Assembly: GCA_015075325.1 (NCBI GenBank)
Contig: JABTUP010000008.1
Location: 62,001 to 126,000, forward strand
From: Flavobacteriales bacterium
GTDB lineage: Bacteria > Bacteroidota > Bacteroidia > Flavobacteriales_E > Vicingaceae
DNA: 64,000 nucleotides
Reading direction: 5' to 3'
How positions within the stretch are numbered: position 1 is the stretch's first letter; each line of letters starts with the position of its first letter. The notes under the pieces were generated by a model. The model worked only from the letters and a program-made list of their open reading frames with translations. It was not told where the DNA came from and did no database searches. The position numbers were made by a program, and so were the translations under genes. Of this stretch, positions 9,192 through 17,738 are shown in pieces.

Positions 9192-9199
9192 TAATTTTG
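9192..9199 (+). promoter_or_regulatory. Bacteroidota -7 promoter element for the helicase gene
   Basis: TAATTTTG matches the TAnnTTTG -7 consensus and lies 18 bp before the ATG at 9218, giving a short leader. No convincing -33 TTTG is seen. Confidence 0.55.
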
Positions 9200-9217
9200 C
9201 AAGAAATATATTTTCAA

Positions 9218-10567
9218 ATGATTACCTTCAAAAACCTTAATATTTCTAAACCATTACTTCGTGCAGTTGACGATTTGGGGTTTGTTAACCCAACTCCTGT
9301 TCAGCAAGAGGTTTTCTCAGTTATTTTATCGGGTAAAGATGTGGTGGGTATTTCGCAAACGGGAACTGGTAAAACATTGGCTTATATGTTGCCTTTGCTG
9401 CACGAACTTAAATTTTCTAATCAAACACATCCACGAGTTTTAATTCTTGTTCCAACCATTGAATTGGTTACACAAGTGGTAGAACAAATTGAGAGTTATG
9501 CCAAATACATGAGTGTAAGGGTGCTTGGCATTCATGGAGGAACAAATATCAACAACCAAAAAATACAAATTGCCAACGGAACAGATATTATTGTTGCAAC
9601 CCCTGGTAGGTTGTACGATTTGGCTTTAAATAGTTCGTTGCAACTAAAAACAATTAAAAAGTTGGTTATTGATGAAGTTGATGTAATGCTCGATTTGGGT
9701 TTTCTGTTTCAGTTAAATAACATTTTTGAGTTGTTGCCAGAGAAAAGACAAAACATTATGTTTTCGGCAACCATGACCGAAGAAGTAGAGCAATTAATAG
9801 ACGATTTTTTTATTTCACCCACAAAAATTGCTATTGCTGTTAGTGGAACTCCATTAGAAAACATTGCTCAACAATGCTATGCTGTAAAAAACTTCTTTAC
9901 TAAAGTAAATTTGCTTGCTCATTTATTAAAAGATAAAGAAACCTATTCAAAAGTGTTGGTATTTGTGGCAAGTAAAAAAAATGCAGATACGCTGTATGAT
10001 AGATTAAATGTACATTTTGGAGATAGTATTAGTGTTATACATTCAAATAAAACACAAAATTATAGAGCCAAATCTATTGAACAATTTGAGTCGGGGCAAA
10101 GTAGAATTTTAGTTGCAACCGATGTTATGGCTCGAGGGTTGGATTTAAATGAAATAACACATGTTGTTAATTTTGATACACCTACTTATCCAGAAAACTA
10201 CATGCACCGAATTGGACGAACGGGTAGGGCAGAGAGGTTAGGAAACGCTATATTGTTTTTTACCGAAAAAGAAGAACCAAATAAAATTGCGATAGAGTTA
10301 TTAATGAACTATGAAATTCCTCTTGTTGAATTTCCAGAAGAAGTTGAAATTTCAAATGAATTGTTAGCTGAAGAAACAACAAAAATAGTTGATAAATACA
10401 GTAAAAATATAAAATTAGAAACTCACGGTCAGGGTTTTCACGAAAAAAAAGAGAAAAACAAAAAAGTAAATTTAGGAGGTTCTTATCATAGAGAATTAGC
10501 TAAAAAATATAAAAAACCAAAAACCAAAGGAGATAAAACATATAATTTAAAACACAAAAAGAAGTAG
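9218..10567 (+). CDS. DEAD/DEAH-box ATP-dependent RNA helicase
   Basis: ATG at 9218 (MITFKNLNIS) is preferred to a TTG seven codons upstream because the Q-motif region starts there. Motifs occur in order: Q motif PTPVQQEVF, Walker A SQTGTGKT, Ia PTIELVTQ, Ib TPGRL, Walker B with the variant DEVD in place of DEAD, SAT (motif III), then ATDVMARGLDL (V) and HRIGRTGRAER (VI). The C-terminus is Lys-rich (KKYKKPKTKGDK), typical of RNA-binding tails. The probable role is RNA remodelling, such as ribosome assembly or mRNA turnover. It stands alone with its own promoter and terminator. Confidence 0.93.
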   Translation: MITFKNLNISKPLLRAVDDLGFVNPTPVQQEVFSVILSGKDVVGISQTGTGKTLAYMLPLLHELKFSNQTHPRVLILVPTIELVTQVVEQIESYAKYMSVRVLGIHGGTNINNQKIQIANGTDIIVATPGRLYDLALNSSLQLKTIKKLVIDEVDVMLDLGFLFQLNNIFELLPEKRQNIMFSATMTEEVEQLIDDFFISPTKIAIAVSGTPLENIAQQCYAVKNFFTKVNLLAHLLKDKETYSKVLVFVASKKNADTLYDRLNVHFGDSISVIHSNKTQNYRAKSIEQFESGQSRILVATDVMARGLDLNEITHVVNFDTPTYPENYMHRIGRTGRAERLGNAILFFTEKEEPNKIAIELLMNYEIPLVEFPEEVEISNELLAEETTKIVDKYSKNIKLETHGQGFHEKKEKNKKVNLGGSYHRELAKKYKKPKTKGDKTYNLKHKKK

Positions 10568-10581
10568 GTATTTTTGATTAA

Positions 10582-10615
10582 AAAGAAAGTCCAGCAATTT
10601 TGCTGGACTTTCTTT
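10582..10615. terminator. Bidirectional rho-independent terminator
   Basis: AAAGAAAGTCCAGCA pairs perfectly (15 bp) with TGCTGGACTTTCTTT around loop ATTT, with A/T runs on both sides. It separates the helicase gene from the convergent small gene at 10620. Confidence 0.9.
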
Positions 10616-10619
10616 TTAA

Positions 10620-10949
10620 TTAATCTTGTTTTTCACCTTTAATTTTCACTAATTTCTTCTCAACTAACAAAACTTTTTTGCCGTTTTCGTCCATTTTAAT
10701 GGTTTTCTTTGTCTCACTTTTTTCGTTTTTCATTTCGGCCAATTTAGCATCAGCTTCTTCGCCTTTAAAAACTTCAGTGGTGGTTTTTCCGTTTTCTGTA
10801 GTTTTAATGGTTAACACCTTTTCACCATTATTTTCTTCTACATTCACTTCTTTTTTTACTTCTTTAGAGGTCGCAGTTTGTGCAGCAACTTCGTTGCTAA
10901 AAATAAGTGCAGAAGCAAAAATTAGAGCGGTTACAGTTAATTTTTTCAT
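10620..10949 (-). CDS. Small exported charged protein of unknown function
   Basis: 109 residues: a Sec signal peptide (MKKLTVTALIFASALIFSNEVAAQ) and a mature region made almost wholly of Lys, Glu, Thr and Val, with two similar short segments (NNGEKVLTIKTTENGKTTTEVF and MDENGKKVLLVEKKLV). No family is recognised. Its acid/lysine-rich mature part loosely resembles the tail of the Cys-rich protein at 39414. Periplasmic or surface location is inferred from the signal peptide. Confidence 0.7.
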   Translation of the reverse strand: MKKLTVTALIFASALIFSNEVAAQTATSKEVKKEVNVEENNGEKVLTIKTTENGKTTTEVFKGEEADAKLAEMKNEKSETKKTIKMDENGKKVLLVEKKLVKIKGEKQD

Positions 10950-11060
10950 AAGTATTTATTTTAAAGTTGGTGAAGTAAAATTAGCTTCAAGCTTCATTTC
11001 TAAATCTTTAGTAAAGTTAATAAAGGTTAAGATATGTTAATAGTTTTTTTTTGAAAAATG

Positions 11061-11108
11061 TCGGGGCGACAGGATTTGAACCTCCACGCTACAGCGTGGT
11101 CCCCAGAC
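11061..11108 (-). pseudogene. tRNA-Pro 3' half joined to a palindrome
   Basis: Read on the minus strand, GTCTGGGGA leads into the palindrome CCACGCTGTAGCGTGG (11084-11099), then AGGTTCAAATCCTG and TCGCCCCGA. The T-arm and acceptor 3' strand equal those of the intact tRNA-Pro at 11363-11436, but the D-arm half is missing. It begins two bases after the GIY-YIG stop codon, so it is not an independent tRNA. Confidence 0.75.
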
Positions 11109-11109
11109 T

Positions 11110-11352
11110 TTAAAGTAATTCATCCAAAAATCGTTGAGCACCACGTTTCTTAATTTTCTTTTCTAAAACTAAAGCATCATGTTTTAAATCAAAAGAATTG
11201 CTTAGCCAAATTTTTATCCAAGGAATACCGTTTCTAGTAGAGGTGTTTAATCCAAGATTATGACTTTGAAGTCTTTTTTCAAAATCCGAACTCATTCCAA
11301 CATAAAAACGAGCATGTTTTAAACTTTTTATAATATATACGAAGTATGACAT
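11110..11352 (-). CDS. Small GIY-YIG nuclease-domain protein
   Basis: 80 residues from the ATG at 11352: MSYFVYIIKS (the GIY-like strand as VYI), then ARFYVGMSSDFEKRLQSHN, which holds the YVG (YIG) motif and the catalytic-type Arg, and ALVLEKKIKKRG with the conserved Glu. This is the single-domain GIY-YIG family found widely in Bacteroidota. The frame is open upstream through the tRNA, but that extension merely translates tRNA sequence and is excluded. The gene sits between an intact tRNA-Pro and a tRNA 3' half, which suggests a tRNA-associated mobile unit. Confidence 0.85.
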   Translation of the reverse strand: MSYFVYIIKSLKHARFYVGMSSDFEKRLQSHNLGLNTSTRNGIPWIKIWLSNSFDLKHDALVLEKKIKKRGAQRFLDELL

Positions 11353-11362
11353 AAAATAAATG

Positions 11363-11436
11363 TCGGGGCGACAGGATTTGAACCTGCGACCACACGCCCC
11401 CCAGACGTGTACTCTACCGAGCTGAGCTACGCCCCG
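11363..11436 (-). tRNA. tRNA-Pro (GGG)
   Basis: A 74-nt cloverleaf on the minus strand. Acceptor CGGGGCG pairs with CGCCCCG, the D-arm is AGCTCAGCTCGGTAGAGT, anticodon stem CACGT/GCGTG surrounds loop CTGGGGG with anticodon GGG, the T-arm is GCAGGTTCAAATCCTGT, and the discriminator is A. CCA is not encoded. It lies 10 bp upstream of the GIY-YIG gene. Confidence 0.9.
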
Positions 11437-11484
11437 AAAAAAAAATAAAACTGTACGTTTACAGTTTATAAACAAATTGAACCT

Positions 11485-11500
11485 CCACGCTACAGCGTGG
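11485..11500. repeat. 16-bp palindrome, second copy at 11084-11099
   Basis: CCACGCTACAGCGTGG, a 7-bp inverted repeat around AC. Both copies lie in the same immediate context (TTGAACCT before it on the plus strand) and each joins a different half of a tRNA-Pro, marking a recombination or insertion unit. Confidence 0.8.
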
Positions 11501-11502
11501 CA

Positions 11503-11539
11503 CCCAGACGTGTACTCTACCGAGCTGAGCTACGCCCCG
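11503..11539 (-). pseudogene. tRNA-Pro 5' half
   Basis: Minus-strand sequence from 11539 repeats the intact tRNA-Pro from its first base to the anticodon loop (CGGGGCGTAGCTCAGC ... ACACGTCTGGG). It then passes into the same palindrome found in the 3' half (CCACGCTGTAGCGTGG, 11485-11500) and AGGTTCAA. No acceptor 3' strand follows, so it cannot fold as a tRNA. Confidence 0.75.
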
Positions 11540-11625
11540 AAATGAGATGCAAGTCTAATAAAAAAATTGTTATTAAAACGTCATTAATGTGTATAATTTA
11601 TCTTTACAACATTGCTCATTTTAAG

Positions 11626-11633
11626 TAAATTTG
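11626..11633 (+). promoter_or_regulatory. -7 promoter element for trxB
   Basis: TAAATTTG fits TAnnTTTG, 26 bp before the trxB ATG. TTTAC about 19 bp upstream could be a weak -33 box. GAGAGGA lies just before the start codon. Confidence 0.5.
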
Positions 11634-11658
11634 CACATTATTATAAAAAAGAGAGGAT

Positions 11659-12606
11659 ATGTCAGAACAAATAGAAAAAGTAAAATGTTTAATAATAGGC
11701 TCAGGCCCTTCTGGTTATACTGCTGCCATATACGCTGCAAGAGCAAATATGAATCCTGTTCTTTATCAAGGAATGCAACCCGGTGGTCAATTAACAACTA
11801 CTAATGAAGTAGAAAATTTCCCAGGTTATCCAGATGGTGTAACTGGACCAGAAATGATGGAACAACTTGAAAAACAAGCAAAAAGATTTAATACTGACGT
11901 AAGAAATGGTTGGGTAACTAAAGTAGATTTTTCTGGACCTGTACACAAGGTTTGGATTGAAGATAAAAAAGAAATTCACGCTGATACCATTATTATTTCT
12001 ACTGGAGCTTCAGCAAAATATTTAGGACTTCCATCAGAACAACATTATCTTAAAATGGGTGGCGGAGTATCTGCTTGTGCTGTTTGTGATGGTTTTTTCT
12101 ATAGAAATCAAGAAACTGTAATTGTAGGTGCTGGTGATTCAGCTTGCGAAGAAGCTCATTACTTATCAAACATTTGTAAAAAAGTTACCATGTTGGTTCG
12201 TAAAGATTTTAGAGCTTCAAAAATAATGGCTGAACGTGTTAAAAACACACCAAATATTGAAATTCTTTATAACACAGAAACTGAAGAAGTTTTAGGTGAA
12301 AATGATTTAGTTACGGGGGTTAGAGTAAAAAACAATGTAACTGGAGAAACTAAAGTAATTCCTTGTACAGGATTTTTTGTAGCTATTGGACATCAACCTA
12401 ATACTGAAATTTTTAAACCATATTTAAACATGGATGAAGTAGGATACATTATTAATGTACCAGGAACTTCAAAAACCAATGTACCAGGTGTTTTTGTATC
12501 GGGAGATGCTGCTGATAAAAATTACAGACAAGCAATTACTGCAGCAGGAACAGGTTGTATGGCTGCTTTAGATGCAGAAAGATATTTAGCCGCAAAAGGT
12601 CATTAA
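11659..12606 (+). CDS. trxB: Thioredoxin-disulfide reductase
   Basis: 315 residues, normal length. The FAD-binding GSGPSGYTAAIYAARA is near the N-terminus, the redox-active CAVCDG is near residue 140, NADPH-binding GAGDSACEEAHYLS follows, and the C-terminal FAD motif is GVFVSGDAADKNYRQAITAAGTGCMAA. It reduces thioredoxin with NADPH in the cytoplasm. It is followed after 21 bp by the hydroxyacyl-CoA dehydrogenase gene on the same strand, possibly co-transcribed. Confidence 0.96.
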   Translation: MSEQIEKVKCLIIGSGPSGYTAAIYAARANMNPVLYQGMQPGGQLTTTNEVENFPGYPDGVTGPEMMEQLEKQAKRFNTDVRNGWVTKVDFSGPVHKVWIEDKKEIHADTIIISTGASAKYLGLPSEQHYLKMGGGVSACAVCDGFFYRNQETVIVGAGDSACEEAHYLSNICKKVTMLVRKDFRASKIMAERVKNTPNIEILYNTETEEVLGENDLVTGVRVKNNVTGETKVIPCTGFFVAIGHQPNTEIFKPYLNMDEVGYIINVPGTSKTNVPGVFVSGDAADKNYRQAITAAGTGCMAALDAERYLAAKGH

Positions 12607-12627
12607 TAAATTAATAAAAGAATATTT

Positions 12628-13518
12628 ATGAAAAATGTAGCAGTAATTGGAGCAGGAACAATGGGAAACGGAATTGCCCACACTTTCGCTCAAAAAGGGT
12701 ATAAAGTAAATTTAATTGATATCTCCCAAACAGCTTTAGATAAAGCAATTGGAACCATTACTAAAAATTTAGATAGAATGGTGGCAAAACAAACTATTTC
12801 AGCCTCTGACAAAGCTAATACCTTAATGAACCTTAAAACCTTTACCGACATGACTGAAGGAGTTAAAGAGGTGCAATTAGTTGTGGAAGCAGCTACTGAA
12901 AACATTGATTTAAAATTAAAAATATTTAAAAATTTAGATGAAATAACTGATCCATCAGTTATTTTGGCTTCAAATACATCATCTATATCAATTACAAAAA
13001 TAGCATCGGTAACCAATAGAGCTGATAAAGTAATTGGTATGCACTTTATGAACCCTGTGCCAATTATGAAACTAGTAGAAATTATTAGAGGTTATTCTAC
13101 TACTGCTGAAACAACTGCTATTATTATGGAATTATCTAAAAATTTAGGTAAAGTTCCTGTTGAAGTTAACGATTATCCTGGATTTGTTGCAAACAGAATT
13201 TTAATGCCAATGATTAACGAAGCAATTATTACGTTGTATGAAGGTGTTGCTGGTGTTGAGGAGATTGATACCGTAATGAAATTAGGAATGGCTCACCCAA
13301 TGGGTCCATTACAATTGGCTGATTTTATTGGGTTAGATGTTTGTTTATCTATTTTAAACGTATTGCATGATGGATTTGGAAACCCTAAATACGCACCATG
13401 CCCATTGTTGGTAAATATGGTTACTGCTGGTAAAATGGGAGTGAAGTCTGGTGAGGGATTCTATAATTGGAATCACTCAACCAAAGATTTAATTGTTTCT
13501 AATCAGTTTAAAAAGTAA
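12628..13518 (+). CDS. 3-hydroxyacyl-CoA (3-hydroxybutyryl-CoA) dehydrogenase
   Basis: 296 residues. The NAD-binding Rossmann motif GAGTMGNGIAHTFAQ is at the N-terminus, the catalytic His lies in GMHFMNPVPIMKLVEI, and the C-terminal helical domain carries DYPGFVANRILMPMINEA and HPMGPLQLADFIGLDV. It oxidises 3-hydroxyacyl-CoA to 3-ketoacyl-CoA. The single-domain form is like FadB2/Hbd. It is downstream of trxB with a terminator of its own. Confidence 0.92.
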   Translation: MKNVAVIGAGTMGNGIAHTFAQKGYKVNLIDISQTALDKAIGTITKNLDRMVAKQTISASDKANTLMNLKTFTDMTEGVKEVQLVVEAATENIDLKLKIFKNLDEITDPSVILASNTSSISITKIASVTNRADKVIGMHFMNPVPIMKLVEIIRGYSTTAETTAIIMELSKNLGKVPVEVNDYPGFVANRILMPMINEAIITLYEGVAGVEEIDTVMKLGMAHPMGPLQLADFIGLDVCLSILNVLHDGFGNPKYAPCPLLVNMVTAGKMGVKSGEGFYNWNHSTKDLIVSNQFKK

Positions 13519-13545
13519 AAAAAAAACTACAATTAAAATGTTGTT

Positions 13546-13583
13546 AAAACGTCTTTTCAAAAATTGAAGAGACGTTTTTTTTA
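13546..13583 (+). terminator. Terminator after the 3-hydroxyacyl-CoA dehydrogenase gene
   Basis: AAAACGTCTTTTCAA pairs with TTGAAGAGACGTTTT (one G-T wobble) around loop AAA, followed by a T run. Confidence 0.85.
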
Positions 13584-13601
13584 TACTTTATTTAAGTCAA
13601 T

Positions 13602-13647
13602 TAAAAAAAAGAAGCCGTTTCAACTATTAAATTTGAAACGGCTTCTT
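13602..13647 (-). terminator. Terminator of the thrS-infC-rpmI-rplT operon
   Basis: AAGAAGCCGTTTCAA pairs perfectly with TTGAAACGGCTTCTT. On the minus strand the stem is followed by a run of eight T, placed right after rplT. Confidence 0.85.
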
Positions 13648-13674
13648 AACTATTGAAAATACTCTATTGTAAAA

Positions 13675-14019
13675 TTATTTGATAGAGTTAATAACAGCTT
13701 TAAAAGCTTCTGGGTGGTTCATTGCTAAATCAGCCAATACTTTTCTGTTTAATTGGATGTCTTTTTTAGCTAATTCGCCCATAAACTTAGAGTAAGATAA
13801 TCCGTGTAATCTTGCTCCAGCGTTAATTCTTTGAATCCAAAGAGCTCTGTAGTTTCTTTTCTTTTGTTTTCTTCCTGTGTATGCATATACACCAGCTTTG
13901 TCAACAGCATTTTTTGCTACTGTCCAAACATTTTTTCTTCTTCCAAAAAAGCCTTTCGCTCTTTTTAAGATTTTTTTTCTTCTAGCTCTTGAGGCTACTG
14001 CATTTTTTGATCTTGGCAT
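13675..14019 (-). CDS. rplT: 50S ribosomal protein L20
   Basis: 114 residues, typical length, beginning [30 protein letters not shown], with the long basic N-terminal helix of L20 that binds 23S rRNA early in 50S assembly. The C-terminal globular part includes [22 protein letters not shown]. Last gene of thrS-infC-rpmI-rplT. In other bacteria L20 represses its own operon; no such operator was identified here. Confidence 0.97.
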   Translation of the reverse strand: MPRSKNAVASRARRKKILKRAKGFFGRRKNVWTVAKNAVDKAGVYAYTGRKQKKRNYRALWIQRINAGARLHGLSYSKFMGELAKKDIQLNRKVLADLAMNHPEAFKAVINSIK

Positions 14020-14146
14020 AATTTCTTACGTTTTTTGGTGTTTAGTGCTTCGCTTTGGCGTAGTCTTAAAACTAAATACCTGGTTTTAAACTTTTTTTAC
14101 TTTACGATAACCGATTTAAGGTAACATAGTTGAGTAACTGAGTTTA

Positions 14147-14341
14147 TCAGATACACAATTGTAATTTAATGTTTTTCAAATCTGTAGGATCTACAGTTGT
14201 GAATTTTGTTAAATTACGCTTTTGTTTAGTCGACTTTTTAGTTAAAATGTGACTTTTAAAAGCATGTTTCCTTTTAATTTTTCCGGTTCCAGTTAATCGG
14301 AATCTTTTTTTAGCACTGGAGCCAGTTTTCATTTTAGGCAT
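14147..14341 (-). CDS. rpmI: 50S ribosomal protein L35
   Basis: 64 residues starting [20 protein letters not shown] and [22 protein letters not shown], the L35 signature, with a short less conserved tail (NIKLQLCI). Length is normal. It lies between infC and rplT in the standard order; the 127-bp gap to rplT could hold leader structure. Confidence 0.96.
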   Translation of the reverse strand: MPKMKTGSSAKKRFRLTGTGKIKRKHAFKSHILTKKSTKQKRNLTKFTTVDPTDLKNIKLQLCI

Positions 14342-14366
14342 ACTACTTTATTTTAAGGTTAATTAT

Positions 14367-14930
14367 TTACTTTTTCTTTTTTGGGGTTAAAAACATAATC
14401 ATTTTTTTACCCTCTAATTTTGGCATACTTTCTACTACTGCAATATCTTCAAGAGCTTGAGCCATTCTCAACAATAAAATTTCTCCTCTATCTTTAAAAA
14501 CAATTGCTCTTCCTTTAAAAAATACAAAAGCTTTTACTTTTGAGCCTTCATTTATAAATTTAATGGCATGTTTTACTTTAAAATCAAAATCATGCTCATC
14601 GGTATTTGGTCCAAAACGTATTTCTTTAACTTCAACTTTTTGAGCCTTGGCTTTTATTTCTTTCTGTTTCTTTTTTTGATCGTATAGAAATTTTTTGTAA
14701 TCAACTAATTTACAAACTGGTGGAACAGCGTTTGGAGAAATTTCAACTAAATCTAACTCCATTTCTCGAGCCATTTCAAGTGCTTTAGCAATCGGGTAAA
14801 CCGCTGGTTCAACACCATCTGCAATTACACGAACTTCTTTTGCAAAAATTCTATCATTCACTCTATGTGCGTCTTGATTTCTATTTTTATCAAAACGACC
14901 TTTATTTTCAAATTTTCTTTCTTCTGCCAA
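14367..14930 (-). CDS. infC: Translation initiation factor IF-3
   Basis: 187 residues with the IF-3 N-domain ([47 protein letters not shown]), linker, and C-domain ([39 protein letters not shown]). It binds the 30S subunit and discriminates start codons. Only TTG at 14930 or an ATA two codons earlier can start the protein before an in-frame TAA. A non-AUG start recalls infC elsewhere, where IF-3 represses its own translation by rejecting such starts. Confidence 0.96.
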   Translation of the reverse strand: MAEERKFENKGRFDKNRNQDAHRVNDRIFAKEVRVIADGVEPAVYPIAKALEMAREMELDLVEISPNAVPPVCKLVDYKKFLYDQKKKQKEIKAKAQKVEVKEIRFGPNTDEHDFDFKVKHAIKFINEGSKVKAFVFFKGRAIVFKDRGEILLLRMAQALEDIAVVESMPKLEGKKMIMFLTPKKKK

Positions 14931-14973
14931 GTTTATTTAATTAATTTTTAATTTCTTATTTTTTAATTATATG

Positions 14974-16914
14974 CTATTTATGAACAACAAAATCTTTTTT
15001 TATTTCATCATTAATGATGTTTGCAAATTCTTCAACACTAAAAGTACCTAAATCGCCCACACCATGTTTTCGAACAGAAACCAAATTGCTTTCTGCTTCT
15101 TTCTCCCCTAAAATCAGCATAAACGGAACTTTTTTCATTTCCGTATCTCTAATTTTTCTACCCACTTTTTCGTTCCTGTCGTCAACAAAGCCGCGAATAT
15201 CGTAATTATTTAGCAAACTTAAAAGAATTTCTGCTTTTTCGTTGTATTTTTCGCTAATAGGTAAAATTGCAACTTGGTCGGGAGTTAACCAAAGAGGGAA
15301 ATTTCCAGCACAATGTTCAATTAAAACGGCAACAAATCGTTCCATAGAACCAAATGGTGCACGATGAATCATTACTGGTCTGTGCATTTCATTATCGCTT
15401 CCTTTGTATTCTAATTCAAATCGCTCTGGTAAATTATAATCTACTTGTATGGTTCCCAATTGCCAACTTCTACCCAAAGCATCTTTAACCATAAAATCGA
15501 GCTTAGGTCCGTAAAATGCGGCTTCACCTAATTCAACAACAGTTTTTAAACCTTTTTCGGCAGCAGCATTAATTATAGCTCGTTCTGATTTTTCCCAGTT
15601 TTCGTCGCTTCCAATATATTTTGCTTTGTTTTCTGGGTCTCGAAGCGAAATTTGTGCTGTATAATTTTCAAAACCTAAGGCATTAAAAACATATAGTACC
15701 AAGTCAATTACTTTTTTAAACTCATCTTCTACTTGGTCTGGACGGCAAAACAAATGGGCGTCATCTTGAGTAAAACTTCTTACTCGAGTTAAACCATGCA
15801 ATTCGCCACTTTGTTCGTAACGGTAAACAGTACCAAATTCAGCGTATCGAACAGGTAAATCTTTGTACGAACGTGGTGAACTTTTATAAATCTCACAGTG
15901 GTGAGGACAGTTCATTGGTTTTAATAAAAATATTTCTCCTTCATTTGGTGTTAAAATAGGTTGAAATGAATCGGCTCCATATTTTTCGTAATGACCTGAT
16001 GTAACATACAACTCTTTGTTTCCAATATGAGGCGTAATTACAGGTAAATATCCAGCTTTAAGTTGAGCTTTTTTAAGTAAGTTTTCTAAACGCTCTCTAA
16101 GCATAGCTCCTTTAGGCAACCACATAGGTAAACCTTGTCCCACTTTATTTGAGAAGGTAAATAATTCTAATTCTTTACCAATTTTACGGTGATCGCGTTG
16201 TTTGGCTTGTTCGAGTAATTCTAAATGTTCTTCCAACATTTTTTGTTTAGGGAAAGAAATTCCATAAACACGGGTTAGTTGGTTTTTAGTTTGGTCGGCA
16301 CGCCAGTATGCACCAGCTACATTCATTACTTTAAAAGCTTTTACTAATCCCGTATTTGGGATGTGTCCGCCTCTACATAAATCAGTGAAATTAGAATGGT
16401 CGCAAAAAGTAATTTCACCATCATTCAAATTTTCTATCAACTCAACTTTATACTCGTTACCTTCTTTTTTATATTTTGCTAAAGCATCAGCTTTGCTAAC
16501 ACTTCTCATTTTAAAATCAGCTTTTTCGCGAGCACATTCTAAAAAAGTTTCTTCAATTTTTTTAAAATCTTCCTCTCTAATAGGATTAGGTGAGTCCACA
16601 TCATAATAAAAACCACTTTCAATTGCTGGTCCAATGGTTAATTTTATTCCTGGGTAAAGTTTTTCTAAAGCTTGTGCTAAAATATGTGCAGATGAATGCC
16701 AAAAAGCTTTTTTTCCATCTTCTTGGTCAAACGTAAATAAGGTAACTTTTGCATCGGTGGTAATAGGCGTGGTTACTTCAACGGTAGTATCGTTTACTTT
16801 TGCTGAAATTACATTACGAGCCAATCCTTCACTAATACTTAGTGCAACATCCATTGGAGTACTTCCTTTCGGAATTTCTTTTACTGCACCATCGGGTAGA
16901 GTTACTTTTATCAT
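14974..16914 (-). CDS. thrS: Threonine--tRNA ligase
   Basis: 646 residues with the TGS domain ([20 protein letters not shown]), the second additional domain with the zinc-type editing motif [17 protein letters not shown], the class II catalytic core (motif 2 [21 protein letters not shown], motif 3 [11 protein letters not shown]) and the anticodon-binding domain ([12 protein letters not shown]). Charges tRNA-Thr. First gene of the operon. A TAACTTCG -7-like element lies at 16940-16947 on the minus strand. Confidence 0.97.
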   Translation of the reverse strand: MIKVTLPDGAVKEIPKGSTPMDVALSISEGLARNVISAKVNDTTVEVTTPITTDAKVTLFTFDQEDGKKAFWHSSAHILAQALEKLYPGIKLTIGPAIESGFYYDVDSPNPIREEDFKKIEETFLECAREKADFKMRSVSKADALAKYKKEGNEYKVELIENLNDGEITFCDHSNFTDLCRGGHIPNTGLVKAFKVMNVAGAYWRADQTKNQLTRVYGISFPKQKMLEEHLELLEQAKQRDHRKIGKELELFTFSNKVGQGLPMWLPKGAMLRERLENLLKKAQLKAGYLPVITPHIGNKELYVTSGHYEKYGADSFQPILTPNEGEIFLLKPMNCPHHCEIYKSSPRSYKDLPVRYAEFGTVYRYEQSGELHGLTRVRSFTQDDAHLFCRPDQVEDEFKKVIDLVLYVFNALGFENYTAQISLRDPENKAKYIGSDENWEKSERAIINAAAEKGLKTVVELGEAAFYGPKLDFMVKDALGRSWQLGTIQVDYNLPERFELEYKGSDNEMHRPVMIHRAPFGSMERFVAVLIEHCAGNFPLWLTPDQVAILPISEKYNEKAEILLSLLNNYDIRGFVDDRNEKVGRKIRDTEMKKVPFMLILGEKEAESNLVSVRKHGVGDLGTFSVEEFANIINDEIKKDFVVHK

Positions 16915-16995
16915 TGTTTGTTAAAATTTTATAAGGTTGCGAAGTTACTAAAATTTCAACATCAAAAATGCTGTTTGTTTAACATTTTAAGCTAA

Positions 16996-17367
16996 TTAAC
17001 TCTTTATAATTTCCTCAAAAGTATTATCGGTATAAAATATAACAACTTTTTTTACCTGTTTACCTAAAATATGGGTTGGAGTAGGAGTAGGGTTTGTTTT
17101 TTCTTGTGGAAGAATAGTTTCTGTTGTTGATTCTTTTTTTACTTCAATTGAAACTGGTTCGGCAGATGTGTTTCCTAAAATTAACCAATCGGCATTTACT
17201 TTTGGAAACGCTGCTAAAACTTTTTGCATCAATTCTAAGCTTGGTTTATTTCTGCCTGAAAGAATGTGTGAGATACTCGAACGCTGCACATTTATTTTAT
17301 CGGCAAAGGCTGAAGCTGATAAATTATGTAGCTTCATTAAATATTGTAAGCGGTCTATTATTTCCAT
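16996..17367 (-). CDS. XRE-family helix-turn-helix regulator
   Basis: 123 residues. The N-terminal Cro/CI-type HTH (LMKLHNLSASAFADKINVQRSSISHILSGRNKPSLELMQKVL) is followed by NADWLILG, a Pro/Thr-rich linker and a C-terminal KQVKKVVIFYTDNTFEEI segment common in Bacteroidota XRE proteins of this type. It is divergent from the MFS gene at 17739. The 371 bp between them carry five TTTACA-type palindromes, likely operators for this protein. Confidence 0.88.
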   Translation of the reverse strand: MEIIDRLQYLMKLHNLSASAFADKINVQRSSISHILSGRNKPSLELMQKVLAAFPKVNADWLILGNTSAEPVSIEVKKESTTETILPQEKTNPTPTPTHILGKQVKKVVIFYTDNTFEEIIKS

Positions 17368-17380
17368 ATTTTTTTATGAG

Positions 17381-17630
17381 TTACAATTGTAAACTAAAAT
17401 TAATTTTACAAATGTAAACAAATAAACGAAAAGATATAATTTACAATTGTAAATTAACCAAATAAACACTCAATTTATTTAACATTTGGTTTAATTAAAT
17501 GAATATAAATAACTGATTACTAATATTTTAACATATATAGTTTATTGAGATAAAATTTTGCTGTTTACAGTTGTGTAAATCACTAGCTAAACAAGTGATT
17601 TGCAGTTTAAAAATTGGGTTACATTTGTAA
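17381..17630. promoter_or_regulatory. Cluster of five TTTACA/TGTAAA palindromes
   Basis: Sites: 17381-17392 TTACAATTGTAA; 17405-17418 TTTACAAATGTAAA; 17438-17455 AATTTACAATTGTAAATT (perfect 18-bp palindrome); 17564-17579 TTTACAGTTGTGTAAA; 17619-17630 TTACATTTGTAA. Half sites continue to about 17653. The first is 14 bp upstream of the XRE start codon. The arrangement suggests cooperative autorepression and control of the divergent gene. No ORF was seen in this 371-bp gap. Confidence 0.7.
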
Positions 17631-17719
17631 ATTATTGGGAATGTTTACAAAGTTAACAAGGTGAAATTATAGTTTTTTGCTTCATCATTAACCAACTAAA
17701 TAAAAGCAATATAAATTGA

Positions 17720-17727
17720 TAATTTTG
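17720..17727 (+). promoter_or_regulatory. -7 promoter element for the MFS gene
   Basis: TAATTTTG matches TAnnTTTG and ends 11 bp before the ATG, so the leader would be only a few bases long. Confidence 0.55.
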
Positions 17728-17738
17728 CTCCTAACTTT

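Noticed and set aside
11353..11475. Upstream extension of the GIY-YIG frame
   Set aside because: It only translates the minus strand of tRNA-Pro; the gene starts at the ATG at 11352.
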